Below, piece by piece: positions 34,322 to 42,856 of a stretch of DNA of 64,000 bases; positions within the stretch are counted from its first letter, which is position 1, and each line of letters begins with the position of its first letter. The notes beneath the pieces are model-generated. The model was not told the origin of the DNA and made no database searches. It saw nothing but the letters and a program-made list of their open reading frames with translations. The stretch is taken from the IMG/VR virus record IMGVR_UViG_3300035390_000014, positions 62,001 through 126,000 of that record; one strand, 5' to 3'. A program made the translations under genes and the position numbers. Source of the DNA: a virus.

Positions 34322-34870
34322 ATGTATGATTTAGTGATATTGTATAGTGGCGGCGCAGATTCAAGAATAATGTTAGAACTTTGTAGAGAACTTGATCTTA
34401 AACCTTATTGTATTATGATTGATTATGGGCAACTTAATAAAGAAGAATTAAAATTTGCAACTAGTCATCTTGAAAAAGCATTGATTGATCACCATACTGT
34501 TTGGATTAAAGGATTGAATGTTGATAGTGGTTTAACAGGAAATGGAATCCCTGATTTTAGTGGAGATGTTCATACAATGCATGTCCCTGGAAGAAATACA
34601 ATGTTTCTTAGTATAGCATATAGTATTGCTGAAAGTAAAGGTATTGATACAATTTGGTTGGGAAGTGATTGGGATGATAGATTAAATTTATTTCCTGATT
34701 GTTATCAAGAATATATTGTTGCAATGAATGAGGCATTTAAATATGCAGGTCCAAAACCAATTAAAATAGAAGCACCTCTATCAGGTCTTTCAAAAGTAAA
34801 TATTATTAAGATGCTTAAAAGTAGAGGAATTGAGGAGCATGAAATCTTTTCTGGATATGGAGATTTGTAA
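34322..34870 (+). CDS. QueC-like (7-cyano-7-deazaguanine synthase) protein, C-terminally short
   Basis: A 182-aa ATP-pyrophosphatase. PP-loop VILYSGGADSRIMLEL (residues 5-20), YGQLNKEELKFA, HVPGRNTMFLSIAYSIAESKG (about 81-101), DCYQEYIVAMNEA and IEAPLSGLSKVNIIKML, all as in QueC. It stops at EIFSGYGDL, where QueC normally continues with a four-Cys zinc site (CxxC...C..C). Role may be 7-deazaguanine nucleotide or DNA modification in phage. No QueD, QueE or FolE is recognised nearby. Confidence 0.7.
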   Translation: MYDLVILYSGGADSRIMLELCRELDLKPYCIMIDYGQLNKEELKFATSHLEKALIDHHTVWIKGLNVDSGLTGNGIPDFSGDVHTMHVPGRNTMFLSIAYSIAESKGIDTIWLGSDWDDRLNLFPDCYQEYIVAMNEAFKYAGPKPIKIEAPLSGLSKVNIIKMLKSRGIEEHEIFSGYGDL

Positions 34871-35046
34871 TGGAGTTTATAAATAATTATTTTTGGATTG
34901 CAGTTATATTTATACTGGTATGGTTTAAAATAGATTGTAGAAAATATAATAGGTTTGTGGTTGATAAATTTGAAGTGTTTATGTATTATATTTTTAGTTA
35001 TTTTACTGTTTTACATTTTATGACTAATGGAATATTTAGGGGTTGA
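34870..35046 (+). CDS. Small membrane protein (58 aa)
   Basis: The ATG shares its A with the QueC-like stop (TAATG). Sequence MEFINNYFWIAVIFILVWFKI then a charged loop and FMYYIFSYFTVLHFMTNG: two probable membrane helices. Function unknown. Confidence 0.55.
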   Translation: MEFINNYFWIAVIFILVWFKIDCRKYNRFVVDKFEVFMYYIFSYFTVLHFMTNGIFRG

Positions 35047-35048
35047 AA

Positions 35049-35612
35049 ATGAAATTAAAATGTATTATTAATTTATTTGGTGGACCAGGTGTCGGTAAAA
35101 GTACTGTTGCTGCAGAATTATTTGCAGTGATGAAAAAAGTAAATTATAATGTAGAATTTGTTACTGAATATGCTAAAGAATTGACTTACGAAGGAAGGTA
35201 TAATATTCTAGAACAGGATCAATTATATGTCTTTGCAAAACAACATAGAAAAATAATGAGATTAAGAGACAAAGTTGAATATATTATAACTGATAGTCCT
35301 TTATTATTATCCGCAGTATATTCAGAATTAAATCCTTATAATGTTTTTGATCATGATTTATTTATAAACTTAGTATATAATATAAATGATAAATATAATA
35401 ACTTAAATATTCTTTTAGAAAGAAATATGAATTTTAATTATAAACAAGAGGGTAGATATCAAGATGAAGCAGGAGCTTTATTTGTAGATAATGCTATAAG
35501 AAAAACTATTGAAAAACAAAAAATAGATATAACGCCTATAATTTCAGATCATTGTACAATAGAAAAAATTATAGCCCTTCAAAAAGGAAAAATGAAAAAT
35601 GAAATGGGATGA
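35049..35612 (+). CDS. NadR/AAA_28-type nucleoside kinase-like ATPase
   Basis: A 187-aa P-loop protein: INLFGGPGVGKSTVAAELFAVM (Walker A about 8-20), VEFVTEYAKELTYEGR, and YIITDSPLLLSAVY (acidic, Walker B-like), as in NadR-type kinases of the AAA_28 family. Lies with deaminase and diphosphohydrolase genes, so a nucleoside or nucleotide substrate is likely. It starts at the ATG at 35049; a TTG six bases earlier also exists. Confidence 0.65.
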   Translation: MKLKCIINLFGGPGVGKSTVAAELFAVMKKVNYNVEFVTEYAKELTYEGRYNILEQDQLYVFAKQHRKIMRLRDKVEYIITDSPLLLSAVYSELNPYNVFDHDLFINLVYNINDKYNNLNILLERNMNFNYKQEGRYQDEAGALFVDNAIRKTIEKQKIDITPIISDHCTIEKIIALQKGKMKNEMG

Positions 35613-36129
35613 ATATTATTTAGGAATATGTGATGCAGTATCGAAAAAATCTAAATGTCATTCAAGACAAATTGGAGCAATATTAGTTAAAGATAAAATT
35701 GTTATATCAACCGGATATAATGGACCAGCAAGAGATGTTCCAGAATGTAGACTAAGATTATATAGAGATAAGAATATTGAGAAAGAATTAGAGAAAAGAG
35801 AAATAACCGATTCTCAGATAAAAGCTGCATATGATGCTAAAATGTGTCCAAGAAAAGTTATGGGATTTCCTTCTGGTGAAGGACTTGAATGGTGTAATGC
35901 TGTTCACTCTGAAAAAAATTGTTTGTTGGCTGCAGCGAGAATGGGTATATCTACTAAAGGTGCAATTCTTTATATGAATGCTGAAGTATCACCATGTACT
36001 CAATGTTATTCAGCTTGTATTAATGCTGGTATTAAAGAAATTGTATTGATTAAAAATAATATATATGATCCTTCTCTTGAATTTTGTATTGAATATGCAA
36101 AACTGCCAATAAGGGAATTTGATATATGA
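35599..36129 (+). CDS. dCMP deaminase
   Basis: A 176-aa zinc deaminase converting dCMP to dUMP for dTTP synthesis. CHSRQIGAILVKD and GYNGPARDVPECR form the N-terminal part, AVHSEKNCLLAAARMG (zinc His and proton-shuttle Glu, about 99) and SPCTQCYSACINAGIKEIV (two zinc cysteines) the active site. Length and motifs match T4 Cd. It overlaps the kinase by 14 bases and the dehydrogenase by ATGA. Confidence 0.88.
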   Translation: MKWDEYYLGICDAVSKKSKCHSRQIGAILVKDKIVISTGYNGPARDVPECRLRLYRDKNIEKELEKREITDSQIKAAYDAKMCPRKVMGFPSGEGLEWCNAVHSEKNCLLAAARMGISTKGAILYMNAEVSPCTQCYSACINAGIKEIVLIKNNIYDPSLEFCIEYAKLPIREFDI

Positions 36130-36926
36130 AAAATATTTGTGTTATTGGTAATGGTTATGTTGGTGCGGCAATGGTTGAATTGTTAAAAGATAAACATATA
36201 GTTAAAATTAAAGAAATAGATGATGATTACAGAAATGTTAATGAATCAAATTTAGCTATTATATGTGTACCAACTGAAATGAGAGAAGATGGAACATGTG
36301 ATACTTCTATAGTTGAAAAAGTTATTGAAGAATCTAATGCTCCTTATTACTTAATTAAATCAACTGTAACGCCAGGTACCACTTTAGAATTATCTTACAA
36401 ATATAAAAAGAAAATAGTATTTTCACCCGAGTATATTGGAGAAGGAAATTACCCAACCCCTCATTGGGATGGGATTCCACATGCAACAAATATAAAACTA
36501 CATGAATTTCAAATATTTGGTGGCCAAAGAGATCACTGTGGTTTTATGATTGATATTTTTATGCCAATTCTTGGACCTTATTGCAAATTTATTCAAACAG
36601 ATTCAACTTCTGCTGAATTAGTTAAATATATGGAGAATACTTATCTTGCAACTAAAGTAGTTTTTAGTCATGAGTTCGCTCGTATATCAAAACTTTTTGG
36701 AAGAGATTATAATGAAATAAGAGAACTATTTCTTTTGGATAAAAGATGTGAGAGAGGATCTACTGCTATATTTAATGGTAAATTGGGTTTTGGTGGAAAG
36801 TGTTTACCTAAAGATATTGCAGGAATATATGCTGCTGCAAAGGAAAGAGGTTTTGATTCTAAATTTCTGAAGCAAGTTATTGATACTAATAAGGAACTAA
36901 AAAATGAAACAAAGAAAGATAGGTGA
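36126..36926 (+). CDS. UDP-glucose/GDP-mannose dehydrogenase family protein
   Basis: A 266-aa protein: Rossmann start ICVIGNGYVGAAMVELL, LAIICVPTEMREDGTCDTS, STVTPGTT, FSPEYIGEGN, STSAELVKYMENTYLATKVVFSHEFARI and the active-site loop LGFGGKCLPKDIAGIYAA (Cys about 235). It is much shorter than typical enzymes (about 400 aa) because the C-terminal UDP-binding domain is missing. It may still oxidise a sugar nucleotide or act on another substrate. Confidence 0.75.
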   Translation: MKNICVIGNGYVGAAMVELLKDKHIVKIKEIDDDYRNVNESNLAIICVPTEMREDGTCDTSIVEKVIEESNAPYYLIKSTVTPGTTLELSYKYKKKIVFSPEYIGEGNYPTPHWDGIPHATNIKLHEFQIFGGQRDHCGFMIDIFMPILGPYCKFIQTDSTSAELVKYMENTYLATKVVFSHEFARISKLFGRDYNEIRELFLLDKRCERGSTAIFNGKLGFGGKCLPKDIAGIYAAAKERGFDSKFLKQVIDTNKELKNETKKDR

Positions 36927-37380
36927 AGAGTTAGAGAAAAATCAAATTAAAGGAGAAGCTATAAGATATGATTATGGTAAACTTCGTTGGGATTTGATGC
37001 CAGATGATGCACTTGAAAAAATTGTTGAAATATATACTCATGGAGCAATTAAATATAATGATGAAAATTGGCGTGATGGGTTTTCATGGAAGCGTTGTAT
37101 TGGTTCTCTAAAAAGACATTTAAAAGCATTCACTACCGGAGAAGATATTGATGAAGATAGTGGAGCATTACATTTAAGTCAAGTAGCATGGAACGCAATA
37201 ACTCTCTTATGGTTTCAAATACATGGTAAAGGAACTGATGATAGAGTTATAACATTTGATCATCCAGAGTTAATGATTCAATGTAAAGAAGATATACAAA
37301 AACAGATTGATATGTTTTGGGAAATTTGTGAAAAAAAGATGAAGGAGAAAGAGAATGGCAAAAGTATATCTAGCAGGTAG
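36904..37380 (+). CDS. dATP/dGTP diphosphohydrolase (DUF5664-type)
   Basis: A 158-aa protein with the family signature: GEAIRYDYGKLRWDLMPDDALEKIVEIYTHGAIKYNDENWRDGFSWKRCIGSLKRHLKAF...DEDSGALHLSQVAWNAITLLWF. Acidic residues coordinate metal in an all-alpha NTP pyrophosphatase fold. Family members hydrolyse dATP/dGTP and shape purine pools in phages. It overlaps the dehydrogenase by 23 bases and the deoxyribosyltransferase by 26. Confidence 0.75.
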   Translation: MKQRKIGEELEKNQIKGEAIRYDYGKLRWDLMPDDALEKIVEIYTHGAIKYNDENWRDGFSWKRCIGSLKRHLKAFTTGEDIDEDSGALHLSQVAWNAITLLWFQIHGKGTDDRVITFDHPELMIQCKEDIQKQIDMFWEICEKKMKEKENGKSISSR

Positions 37381-37792
37381 TATTTGGGAAACTGATTATC
37401 GTGAATATGTCCATAAAAATTATAAAGATAAATTAACAATTTTAGATCCATTAATTGAAAATGGAGTTACTGTAAATATTATAACTAAAACAGTTGATAG
37501 GACAAGAGAAAATTTTGAAATTGTTGAATTAGATAAAGAGATGATTAGAAAATCTGATATCTTTGTTGCTTTTATAAGACAATGGACGGCAGGAACTTTA
37601 ATGGAAATAATGTATGCATATGAAAATCATAAACCTGTATACATAATAACCGACCCGGACGCAGTATTGCATTTAGACATTTGGTTATCATATCATTACA
37701 CAAGAAACTTTTTCAATATTGAAACTTGCTTTGATCATATATTAAAACAAGTTGAATGTAAAGATCAACAAGAAACATTAAACAAAATATAA
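37355..37792 (+). CDS. Nucleoside 2-deoxyribosyltransferase-like protein
   Basis: A 145-aa protein: KVYLAGSIWETDYREYVHKNY at the start, IVELDKEMIRKSDIFVAFIRQWTAGTLMEIMYAYENHKPVYIIT (catalytic-type Asp/Glu region about 62-105). Matches the 2-deoxyribosyltransferase fold that swaps or cleaves bases from deoxynucleosides. GGAGAAAGAG precedes the ATG. Last gene of the nucleotide block. Confidence 0.7.
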   Translation: MAKVYLAGSIWETDYREYVHKNYKDKLTILDPLIENGVTVNIITKTVDRTRENFEIVELDKEMIRKSDIFVAFIRQWTAGTLMEIMYAYENHKPVYIITDPDAVLHLDIWLSYHYTRNFFNIETCFDHILKQVECKDQQETLNKI

Positions 37793-37800
37793 TAACCATT

Positions 37801-37821
37801 CTATATATATTAATATACATA
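37801..37821 (+). promoter_or_regulatory. CTATATATATTAATATACAT box
   Basis: Exact copy of the box at 52701 and 54723 (and inverted at 14244). It lies 63 bases upstream of the small gene at 37864 and is followed by a TATATTAAT stretch. Confidence 0.6.
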
Positions 37822-37863
37822 TGAAGTATCAATTATTATATTAATTTTATAGGAGATTTTATT

Positions 37864-38079
37864 ATGACAGACTTTGGTGATGCAATTAGAGAGAATATTA
37901 TTTACACAAGATTTGGTAAAAAATATCTAAAATGTAAAAGAGATGAAGTTATTAAGGAAGGTGCAATGCAGTCTTGGTGCTTTGGTGAATTGCAACCAAT
38001 TATGAATACAGATAGTGAAACAATTGGTGATACTCCATCTTCTTTTTCAGACGAAAGAGATTTCTATAACCCATATTAA
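37864..38079 (+). CDS. Hypothetical protein (71 aa)
   Basis: An acidic small protein, MTDFGDAIRENI at the start (compare MTDFGKEFIDSI at 46386). TAGGAG precedes the ATG. Not recognised; the box at 37801 suggests it begins a transcript with the CCA-adding enzyme. Confidence 0.5.
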   Translation: MTDFGDAIRENIIYTRFGKKYLKCKRDEVIKEGAMQSWCFGELQPIMNTDSETIGDTPSSFSDERDFYNPY

Positions 38080-38090
38080 TGAGGTGTTAA

Positions 38091-39401
38091 GTGGATCATA
38101 TTGATATTGTACGAAGGTTGTGTGACAACAACTGTAGCACCTATTTGGTAGGTGGTGGGATCAGGGATATGTTACTTGGTAACGATCCTGATGATTTTGA
38201 TGTTGTCACAGAAGCAACTCCTGATAAGGTGATGGAGTTGTTCAAAGATTGTAATGTAAAACAGGTTGGAAAATCATTTGGAGTTATTTTAGTTGAAGGT
38301 TATGAAGTTGCAACCTTTAGATATGATAGATATAAAGATTCTAAATGTATTGTTTCATTTGCAGATAATATTCATGAGGATTTAAAGAGAAGAGATTTAA
38401 CAGTTAATGCTATGGCATTTTGTGAATTAACTGGAGAATTGATTGATGATCATGGTGGACGAGATGATCTTGATAGAAGGATTATTAAATTTGTTGATGA
38501 TCCTGATATAAGAATTAAAGAAGATCCTTGTAGGATTCTTAGAGCTTGTAGATTTTTATCTAAAATTGATGGAACATTTGAGTATAATACATTCAAATCA
38601 TTAAAAAGAAATGTATGGAAATATAAAATTGCCCCTGAAAGAATTAGACTTGAAATTTTAAAAGCAATGAAAAATAAGGAAGCTTCTAAATTTTTTAAAG
38701 CTTTAAAATCAATTGGTATGTTGAAACATATTCTACCAAGTCTTGATAAATGTTGGAAACATGAACATGGGATCCATCATAAGGAAGATGTATTTGATCA
38801 CTGTATGTATTGTGGAGATTCAATTTCTTGTGATGACCCAATTCTTAAATTAACTGGCTATCTTCATGATGTTGGGAAACCAATTTCTTTTAAAGATGGA
38901 AAGTTTATTTATCATGAGATAGAAGGTGCTGAGGCATTAGAAAAAGAGTTGAAAGCATTAACATTTACTCTTGATGAAATTAAAAGAATATGTAGTCTGG
39001 TTAGATTACATATGAACTCAATTCAAAAAATGACTCCAAAAGCAATTAGAAAGTTGCTTAGAAAATTTGATGAATATGGGGTTATAATTGATGATTTCAT
39101 GGTATTGAGAAAAGCGGATAGAAGAGCTAACATTGCAAGAGAGGATTTTACACCAGAAGAATGGATTGCAATGGAACAACAACTAAGACAAGAGATTCTT
39201 GAAGATAAACCTTTTAACATTCATAGTCTTATATTTAAAGGTAGAGATATCATTGAAGTATTTGATTTATTACCTGGAGCAAGAATTGGTAAGATTCAAC
39301 ATTTGATGATGGATTATATTGTTGAAGAAGGTCAACAATATAATACTTATGAAGATTTAAAGGAATATGTTATTAAAGTTTTAAAAGAAAAATTGGTTTA
39401 G
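38091..39401 (+). CDS. cca: CCA-adding tRNA nucleotidyltransferase with HD domain
   Basis: A 436-aa class II tRNA nucleotidyltransferase. STYLVGGGIRDMLLGNDPDDFDVVTEATP (about 18-47; GG and DxD metal site), RDLTVNAMAF, DPDIRIKEDPCRILRACRF (CTP/ATP-selecting motif), and a C-terminal HD domain GYLHDVGKPISFKDG (about 265). It would repair or add the 3' CCA of tRNAs, suiting a genome with many tRNAs. GTG start with GAGGTG upstream. A terminator follows directly. Confidence 0.88.
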   Translation: MDHIDIVRRLCDNNCSTYLVGGGIRDMLLGNDPDDFDVVTEATPDKVMELFKDCNVKQVGKSFGVILVEGYEVATFRYDRYKDSKCIVSFADNIHEDLKRRDLTVNAMAFCELTGELIDDHGGRDDLDRRIIKFVDDPDIRIKEDPCRILRACRFLSKIDGTFEYNTFKSLKRNVWKYKIAPERIRLEILKAMKNKEASKFFKALKSIGMLKHILPSLDKCWKHEHGIHHKEDVFDHCMYCGDSISCDDPILKLTGYLHDVGKPISFKDGKFIYHEIEGAEALEKELKALTFTLDEIKRICSLVRLHMNSIQKMTPKAIRKLLRKFDEYGVIIDDFMVLRKADRRANIAREDFTPEEWIAMEQQLRQEILEDKPFNIHSLIFKGRDIIEVFDLLPGARIGKIQHLMMDYIVEEGQQYNTYEDLKEYVIKVLKEKLV

Positions 39402-39403
39402 TA

Positions 39404-39440
39404 AAAAAATGTCGTGCTTATATAGGCGACATTTTTTTTG
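39404..39440. terminator. Bidirectional rho-independent terminator
   Basis: AAAAAAATGTCG / CGACATTTTTTTT stem with a 12-base loop and T-run, directly after the CCA-adding enzyme stop. Confidence 0.82.
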
Positions 39441-39459
39441 TCAATTTTTTATACAAATG

Positions 39460-39475
39460 GAACATAATATAAATG
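39460..39475 (+). promoter_or_regulatory. GAACATAATATAAATG promoter-like box
   Basis: GGAACATAATATAAATGAAATG, about 25 bases before the ATG at 39499 and directly after a terminator, so the downstream gene needs it. Confidence 0.65.
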
Positions 39476-39498
39476 AAATGTATATAGGAGAATTAAAA

Positions 39499-40569
39499 AT
39501 GAGCATCGTAGATAAACTAACCAGTCGAGGTTTAATCACCCCACCCCCACATCTTAAAACTAATATTCACTTTGAAGTTATGATGGGATCAATTGCTTAT
39601 GGTTGTAGTAATGATGCATCTGATTGTGATGTTTATGGTTTTAGTATTCCACCAAAAGATATAATCTTTCCTCATATAAATGGTTACATTATTGGGTTTG
39701 GTAGACAACCTAAAAAATTCGAGCAGTATCAGCAGCACCACATCAAGGATGAAATCCATAACAAAGAATATGATATTACCATTTATAATATCATTAAATA
39801 CTTCCAACTTGTAATGCAAAACAATCCTAATATGATTGATTCTTTATTTGTACCAAGAAGATGTATTTTACATTCAACTCAAGTTGGTGAAAGAGTTAGA
39901 GAAATGAGAAGATTATTTCTAACTAAAAAAGCATGGCATACATTTAAAGGTTATGCTTATTCTCAATTGAATAAATGTAAGAATAAAAGTATTCAACAAT
40001 ATATTGAATTATGTAAAAGAATGGAAATTGATTTTCATATCTCTATGGAAGATTTTGATACTTATAATGAGGAAAATTATGTATCAACAGTCAATAGAGA
40101 ATTATTTAAAGCATTATATTCTAAAGTTCATCAATCAGGTAAAATAACTAAACGATTAGACGTTATTGATAAATTTGGTTATGATGTTAAATTTGCTTAT
40201 CATATTGTAAGACTTTTAAATGAAGTTGAGCAAATTCTGGTTGAACAAGATTTAGACCTAGAACGAAATAGAGAACAATTAAAATCTATTAGACGTGGTG
40301 ATTGGACTCTTCCAGAAATTGAAAATTACTTTGCTGAAAAAGAATTATCATTAGAAAAGTTATATACTTCAAGTACTCTTAGACATTCACCAGATGAAGA
40401 AGGTATTAAAAAACTTCTAATGGAATGTTTAGAGATGCATTATGGTAGTTTAGATGCATGTGTTGTACAACCAGATAAAGCTATTGAGGCTTTAAAATTG
40501 ATTGAAGAAATTTCTGGAGGTATATTAAGAAAGAAAAATGAGTTCCTAATTACAGGAAAGGTTTATTAA
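39499..40569 (+). CDS. Pol-beta-superfamily nucleotidyltransferase (YcgL-type)
   Basis: About 356 aa. HFEVMMGSIAYGCSNDASDCDVYGFSIPPKDI (GS then DxD metal site), and helical regions with DTYNEENYVSTVN and HIVRLLNEVEQILVEQDL typical of the YcgL-like group found in RNA-repair gene sets. It may modify or mend tRNA ends together with the neighbouring CCA-adding enzyme. ATG at 39499 has AGGAGAA; an upstream in-frame extension crosses the promoter and terminator. Confidence 0.65.
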   Translation: MSIVDKLTSRGLITPPPHLKTNIHFEVMMGSIAYGCSNDASDCDVYGFSIPPKDIIFPHINGYIIGFGRQPKKFEQYQQHHIKDEIHNKEYDITIYNIIKYFQLVMQNNPNMIDSLFVPRRCILHSTQVGERVREMRRLFLTKKAWHTFKGYAYSQLNKCKNKSIQQYIELCKRMEIDFHISMEDFDTYNEENYVSTVNRELFKALYSKVHQSGKITKRLDVIDKFGYDVKFAYHIVRLLNEVEQILVEQDLDLERNREQLKSIRRGDWTLPEIENYFAEKELSLEKLYTSSTLRHSPDEEGIKKLLMECLEMHYGSLDACVVQPDKAIEALKLIEEISGGILRKKNEFLITGKVY

Positions 40570-40579
40570 GGAGTTTAAA

Positions 40580-40774
40580 ATGAAAGAAATAACTTTAAAA
40601 TTTGAAACAGAAGAATTGTATAATGATTTTATAGGTTGGTTTTGTGATGGTGGTGGAGAAGATAATTTTTATTCTACAATAGAATATACTGATAGAACAC
40701 CATTTATTACACATACAACTTTTGAAAATAGTAAAGTTAAATCAATTAATTTTAAAGAATGTAATAAAGAATAA
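40580..40774 (+). CDS. Small acidic hypothetical protein
   Basis: A 64-aa alpha/beta protein with LKFETEELYNDFIGWFCDGGGEDNFYSTIEYT. AAGGAG precedes the ATG. No family recognised. Confidence 0.5.
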   Translation: MKEITLKFETEELYNDFIGWFCDGGGEDNFYSTIEYTDRTPFITHTTFENSKVKSINFKECNKE

Positions 40775-40794
40775 GAAGTTATTATTATCATAAA

Positions 40795-40810
40795 GAACAT
40801 ATTTAAAAGG
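40795..40810 (+). promoter_or_regulatory. GAACATATTTAAAAGG promoter-like box
   Basis: AAAGAACATATTTAAAAGGTGA; the box runs straight into the ribosome site of the gene at 40817. Confidence 0.55.
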
Positions 40811-40816
40811 TGAATT

Positions 40817-41416
40817 ATGAATAAGTATGACGGACATAGGCAAGATAAAACAGCTAATACTATAGATGAGATTGCTAACAAATTGAAAACAGTGGAGGAT
40901 GAAATGGATAAAGAAATTACAGGCGGAAATGAACAGGCGGTTAAAGTAACACCAATGGAAATTGCTAAATCACTATTGGTCAAAAGAACTTTGAAGGGTG
41001 GGCGAATGGGAATTGATGATGATCTTTGCAACACAAATCTAATTTCAAAGGATTATAGTCCAATGTTTATTAGAAAATTTAATGCGAAGGCCCTACATAA
41101 TTGGCCTCTATATGTATCAATGATTTGTGATGAAGATGTTAGTGATATTGATTCAGTTGTTAATGGTGCTTTGAAAGCTGCTGATGAAGCTGGACTTTTG
41201 GGTAATAATCTTCAGAATATGAGAAATTTGACAGGGATTATTTCTGAGACTCTATCAACATATTATAACAATAAAAAAGAAAATTGTGTTGAGGGAATTG
41301 CTGTAACATTATATATAGACAAAGCTTATATTCAAAGTCTTTCTGGAGACTTTATGAACCATGCCCAGTGTCGCAGTGAATATACTCAGGCATTGATGAT
41401 GATGACACAGATTTAA
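40817..41416 (+). CDS. Hypothetical protein (199 aa)
   Basis: Mostly helical: polar N-terminus (TANTIDEIANKLKTVEDEMDKEI), then MEIAKSLLVKRTLKGGRMGIDDDL and a C-terminal part with CVEGIAVTLYIDKAY. No motif recognised. Own promoter box and AGGTGA. Confidence 0.5.
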   Translation: MNKYDGHRQDKTANTIDEIANKLKTVEDEMDKEITGGNEQAVKVTPMEIAKSLLVKRTLKGGRMGIDDDLCNTNLISKDYSPMFIRKFNAKALHNWPLYVSMICDEDVSDIDSVVNGALKAADEAGLLGNNLQNMRNLTGIISETLSTYYNNKKENCVEGIAVTLYIDKAYIQSLSGDFMNHAQCRSEYTQALMMMTQI

Positions 41417-41417
41417 A

Positions 41418-41570
41418 ATGAAAATTATAGAAGTAAAGTGTTGTGGGGGCTGTCCATATCTATCACCTTATGATTGGCAGTTACCCACAAAATGCACACT
41501 TTTTGATTTTATAATTAAAGATGAATCAATTGTTCATCCTAATTGTAAATTGAAAGATAAGGAAGAATAA
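41418..41570 (+). CDS. Small cysteine-rich protein (50 aa)
   Basis: MKIIEVKCCGGCPYLSPYDW, then PTKCTLFDFIIKDE and HPNCKLKDKEE: five cysteines in a CCxxC...C...C pattern, probably binding zinc or an iron-sulfur centre. It begins one base after the upstream stop and ends two before the next ATG. Confidence 0.6.
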   Translation: MKIIEVKCCGGCPYLSPYDWQLPTKCTLFDFIIKDESIVHPNCKLKDKEE

Positions 41571-41572
41571 TT

Positions 41573-41908
41573 ATGGTAGCTAAAGCTCAAGTATATATGT
41601 GTCAATATTGCATGTCTTTATTTTTAGAAGAAGAAGATGCAATTAAATGTGAAGAGATTCATGCTTCTTATACAAATCTTGAAGTAGCTGATAGTAGACA
41701 GTTTGATGATATACATAATGAATATGGAGAACAAAGGTTCCCTAAACATATACTACTATCTGATAAAAGATATAGTGGAGTTTTAGCAGAATACCATCGG
41801 GGGTCAGTTGCTTCTATGGAGGATTTTTATGAACATGAACCTTGGTCTGATGAATCCAATAAAAAAGTTGATGACCGTATGGCGATTAAAACGACTAACG
41901 AAGAATAA
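41573..41908 (+). CDS. Hypothetical protein with zinc-finger-like N-terminus
   Basis: A 111-aa protein: YMCQYCMSLFLEEEDAIKCEEIHAS near the N-terminus resembles a CCHC/C2H2 finger, the rest is acidic. Three bases after the Cys-rich small gene. Function unknown. Confidence 0.5.
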   Translation: MVAKAQVYMCQYCMSLFLEEEDAIKCEEIHASYTNLEVADSRQFDDIHNEYGEQRFPKHILLSDKRYSGVLAEYHRGSVASMEDFYEHEPWSDESNKKVDDRMAIKTTNEE

Positions 41909-41927
41909 TAAAACTTTATTAACAGAA

Positions 41928-41978
41928 GGATCTACTATGGGATTTAAATCTACATCTACTATTTTCTATAGTAGATCC
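41928..41978 (+). promoter_or_regulatory. Hairpin enclosing ribosome site and start codon
   Basis: GGATCTACTAT (41928-41938) pairs perfectly with ATAGTAGATCC (41968-41978), 29-base loop. The 5' arm contains the GGA of the AAGGA ribosome site and most of the ATG (41937) of the next gene, so translation should be blocked while it is folded. Confidence 0.55.
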
Positions 41979-42125
41979 TGCATATATTATGATGAAATAG
42001 GGGTTTGTAATAAAAAACCAAGAGATGGTTTATATAGACAGGAATGTAAAGTTCCATGTTCAATTGGTAAGTTTAAAAGACCCCAACCACCACCTCCACC
42101 ACCACCAAGAAAAATTAATTATTAA
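41937..42125 (+). CDS. Small cysteine-containing protein with polyproline tail
   Basis: A 62-aa protein: SRSCIYYDEIGVCNKKPRDG...QECKVPCSIGKFK, four cysteines, then a run of eight prolines and a basic end. The start codon is inside an 11-bp hairpin. Function unknown. Confidence 0.55.
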   Translation: MGFKSTSTIFYSRSCIYYDEIGVCNKKPRDGLYRQECKVPCSIGKFKRPQPPPPPPPRKINY

Positions 42126-42136
42126 AGGAGTTATAT

Positions 42137-42856
42137 ATGACAGACAAAGAAATAATTAAAAAAGTTAAAGAATGGTTTGACATGTACCCTCCTGAGTATG
42201 GTTCTATAGAAGAGTGGAATATAATTGATAAAATTAATAAGTTAAAATACCCAAAAAGATATTGGATTGCTGAAACCTTAATTCCAAATACTTGGTGGCC
42301 AATTACTCGAACTTATAATAAAATTGTTAGTTATATAAGATTTGGTTTCTTTGAAAAATTACATTTAATTGATACTAAATTACCTCATGACTATCAAGAA
42401 GTAGATACAAGACTTTTACATGGATCGTTTTCTTTGTTAGTTGATTTTGTTGAAATTGAAAAAGCATGGATGCAAGCAATATTTAGTGAAAATTATAAAA
42501 GACCATGGTGGAAATTAGATAGTCGTTTTAGAGATAGAGAATTAGGATTAAAGTATCTTGATTGGGAAATAACTTTAATCAACAGCGAATATTCTGATCT
42601 TCAAGGCATTAATGCTAAAATTATTAAAGAATTATATCTATGGTGGGTTGATAGTCGCCCAAATAGAATAGAGCCATATAGTATAATGGAAGATATACCA
42701 GAAGATTCAACCGGAAGAAAAGATTGGTTTGGTAAAAAAGATCCTAATAGAACTGAAACTTATAAAATAATTGATAAACTTGAAACAGATTATTTTAATG
42801 AAGATACTTTAATGTTGAAAAAATTAGTTTCAATCAGAGCATCATTGTGGACTTAG
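42137..42856 (+). CDS. Hypothetical protein (239 aa)
   Basis: Aromatic-rich, mostly helical, with IAETLIPNTWWPITRTYNKIVSYIRFGFFEKLHLID. AAAGGAG precedes the ATG. It ends overlapping the GTG of the first zinc-finger gene. No family recognised. Confidence 0.5.
   Translation: MTDKEIIKKVKEWFDMYPPEYGSIEEWNIIDKINKLKYPKRYWIAETLIPNTWWPITRTYNKIVSYIRFGFFEKLHLIDTKLPHDYQEVDTRLLHGSFSLLVDFVEIEKAWMQAIFSENYKRPWWKLDSRFRDRELGLKYLDWEITLINSEYSDLQGINAKIIKELYLWWVDSRPNRIEPYSIMEDIPEDSTGRKDWFGKKDPNRTETYKIIDKLETDYFNEDTLMLKKLVSIRASLWT

Noticed and set aside
39409-39498. Nucleotidyltransferase start at 39409
   Set aside because: That start lies in a terminator and promoter; the ATG at 39499 has AGGAGAA and the domain begins after it.
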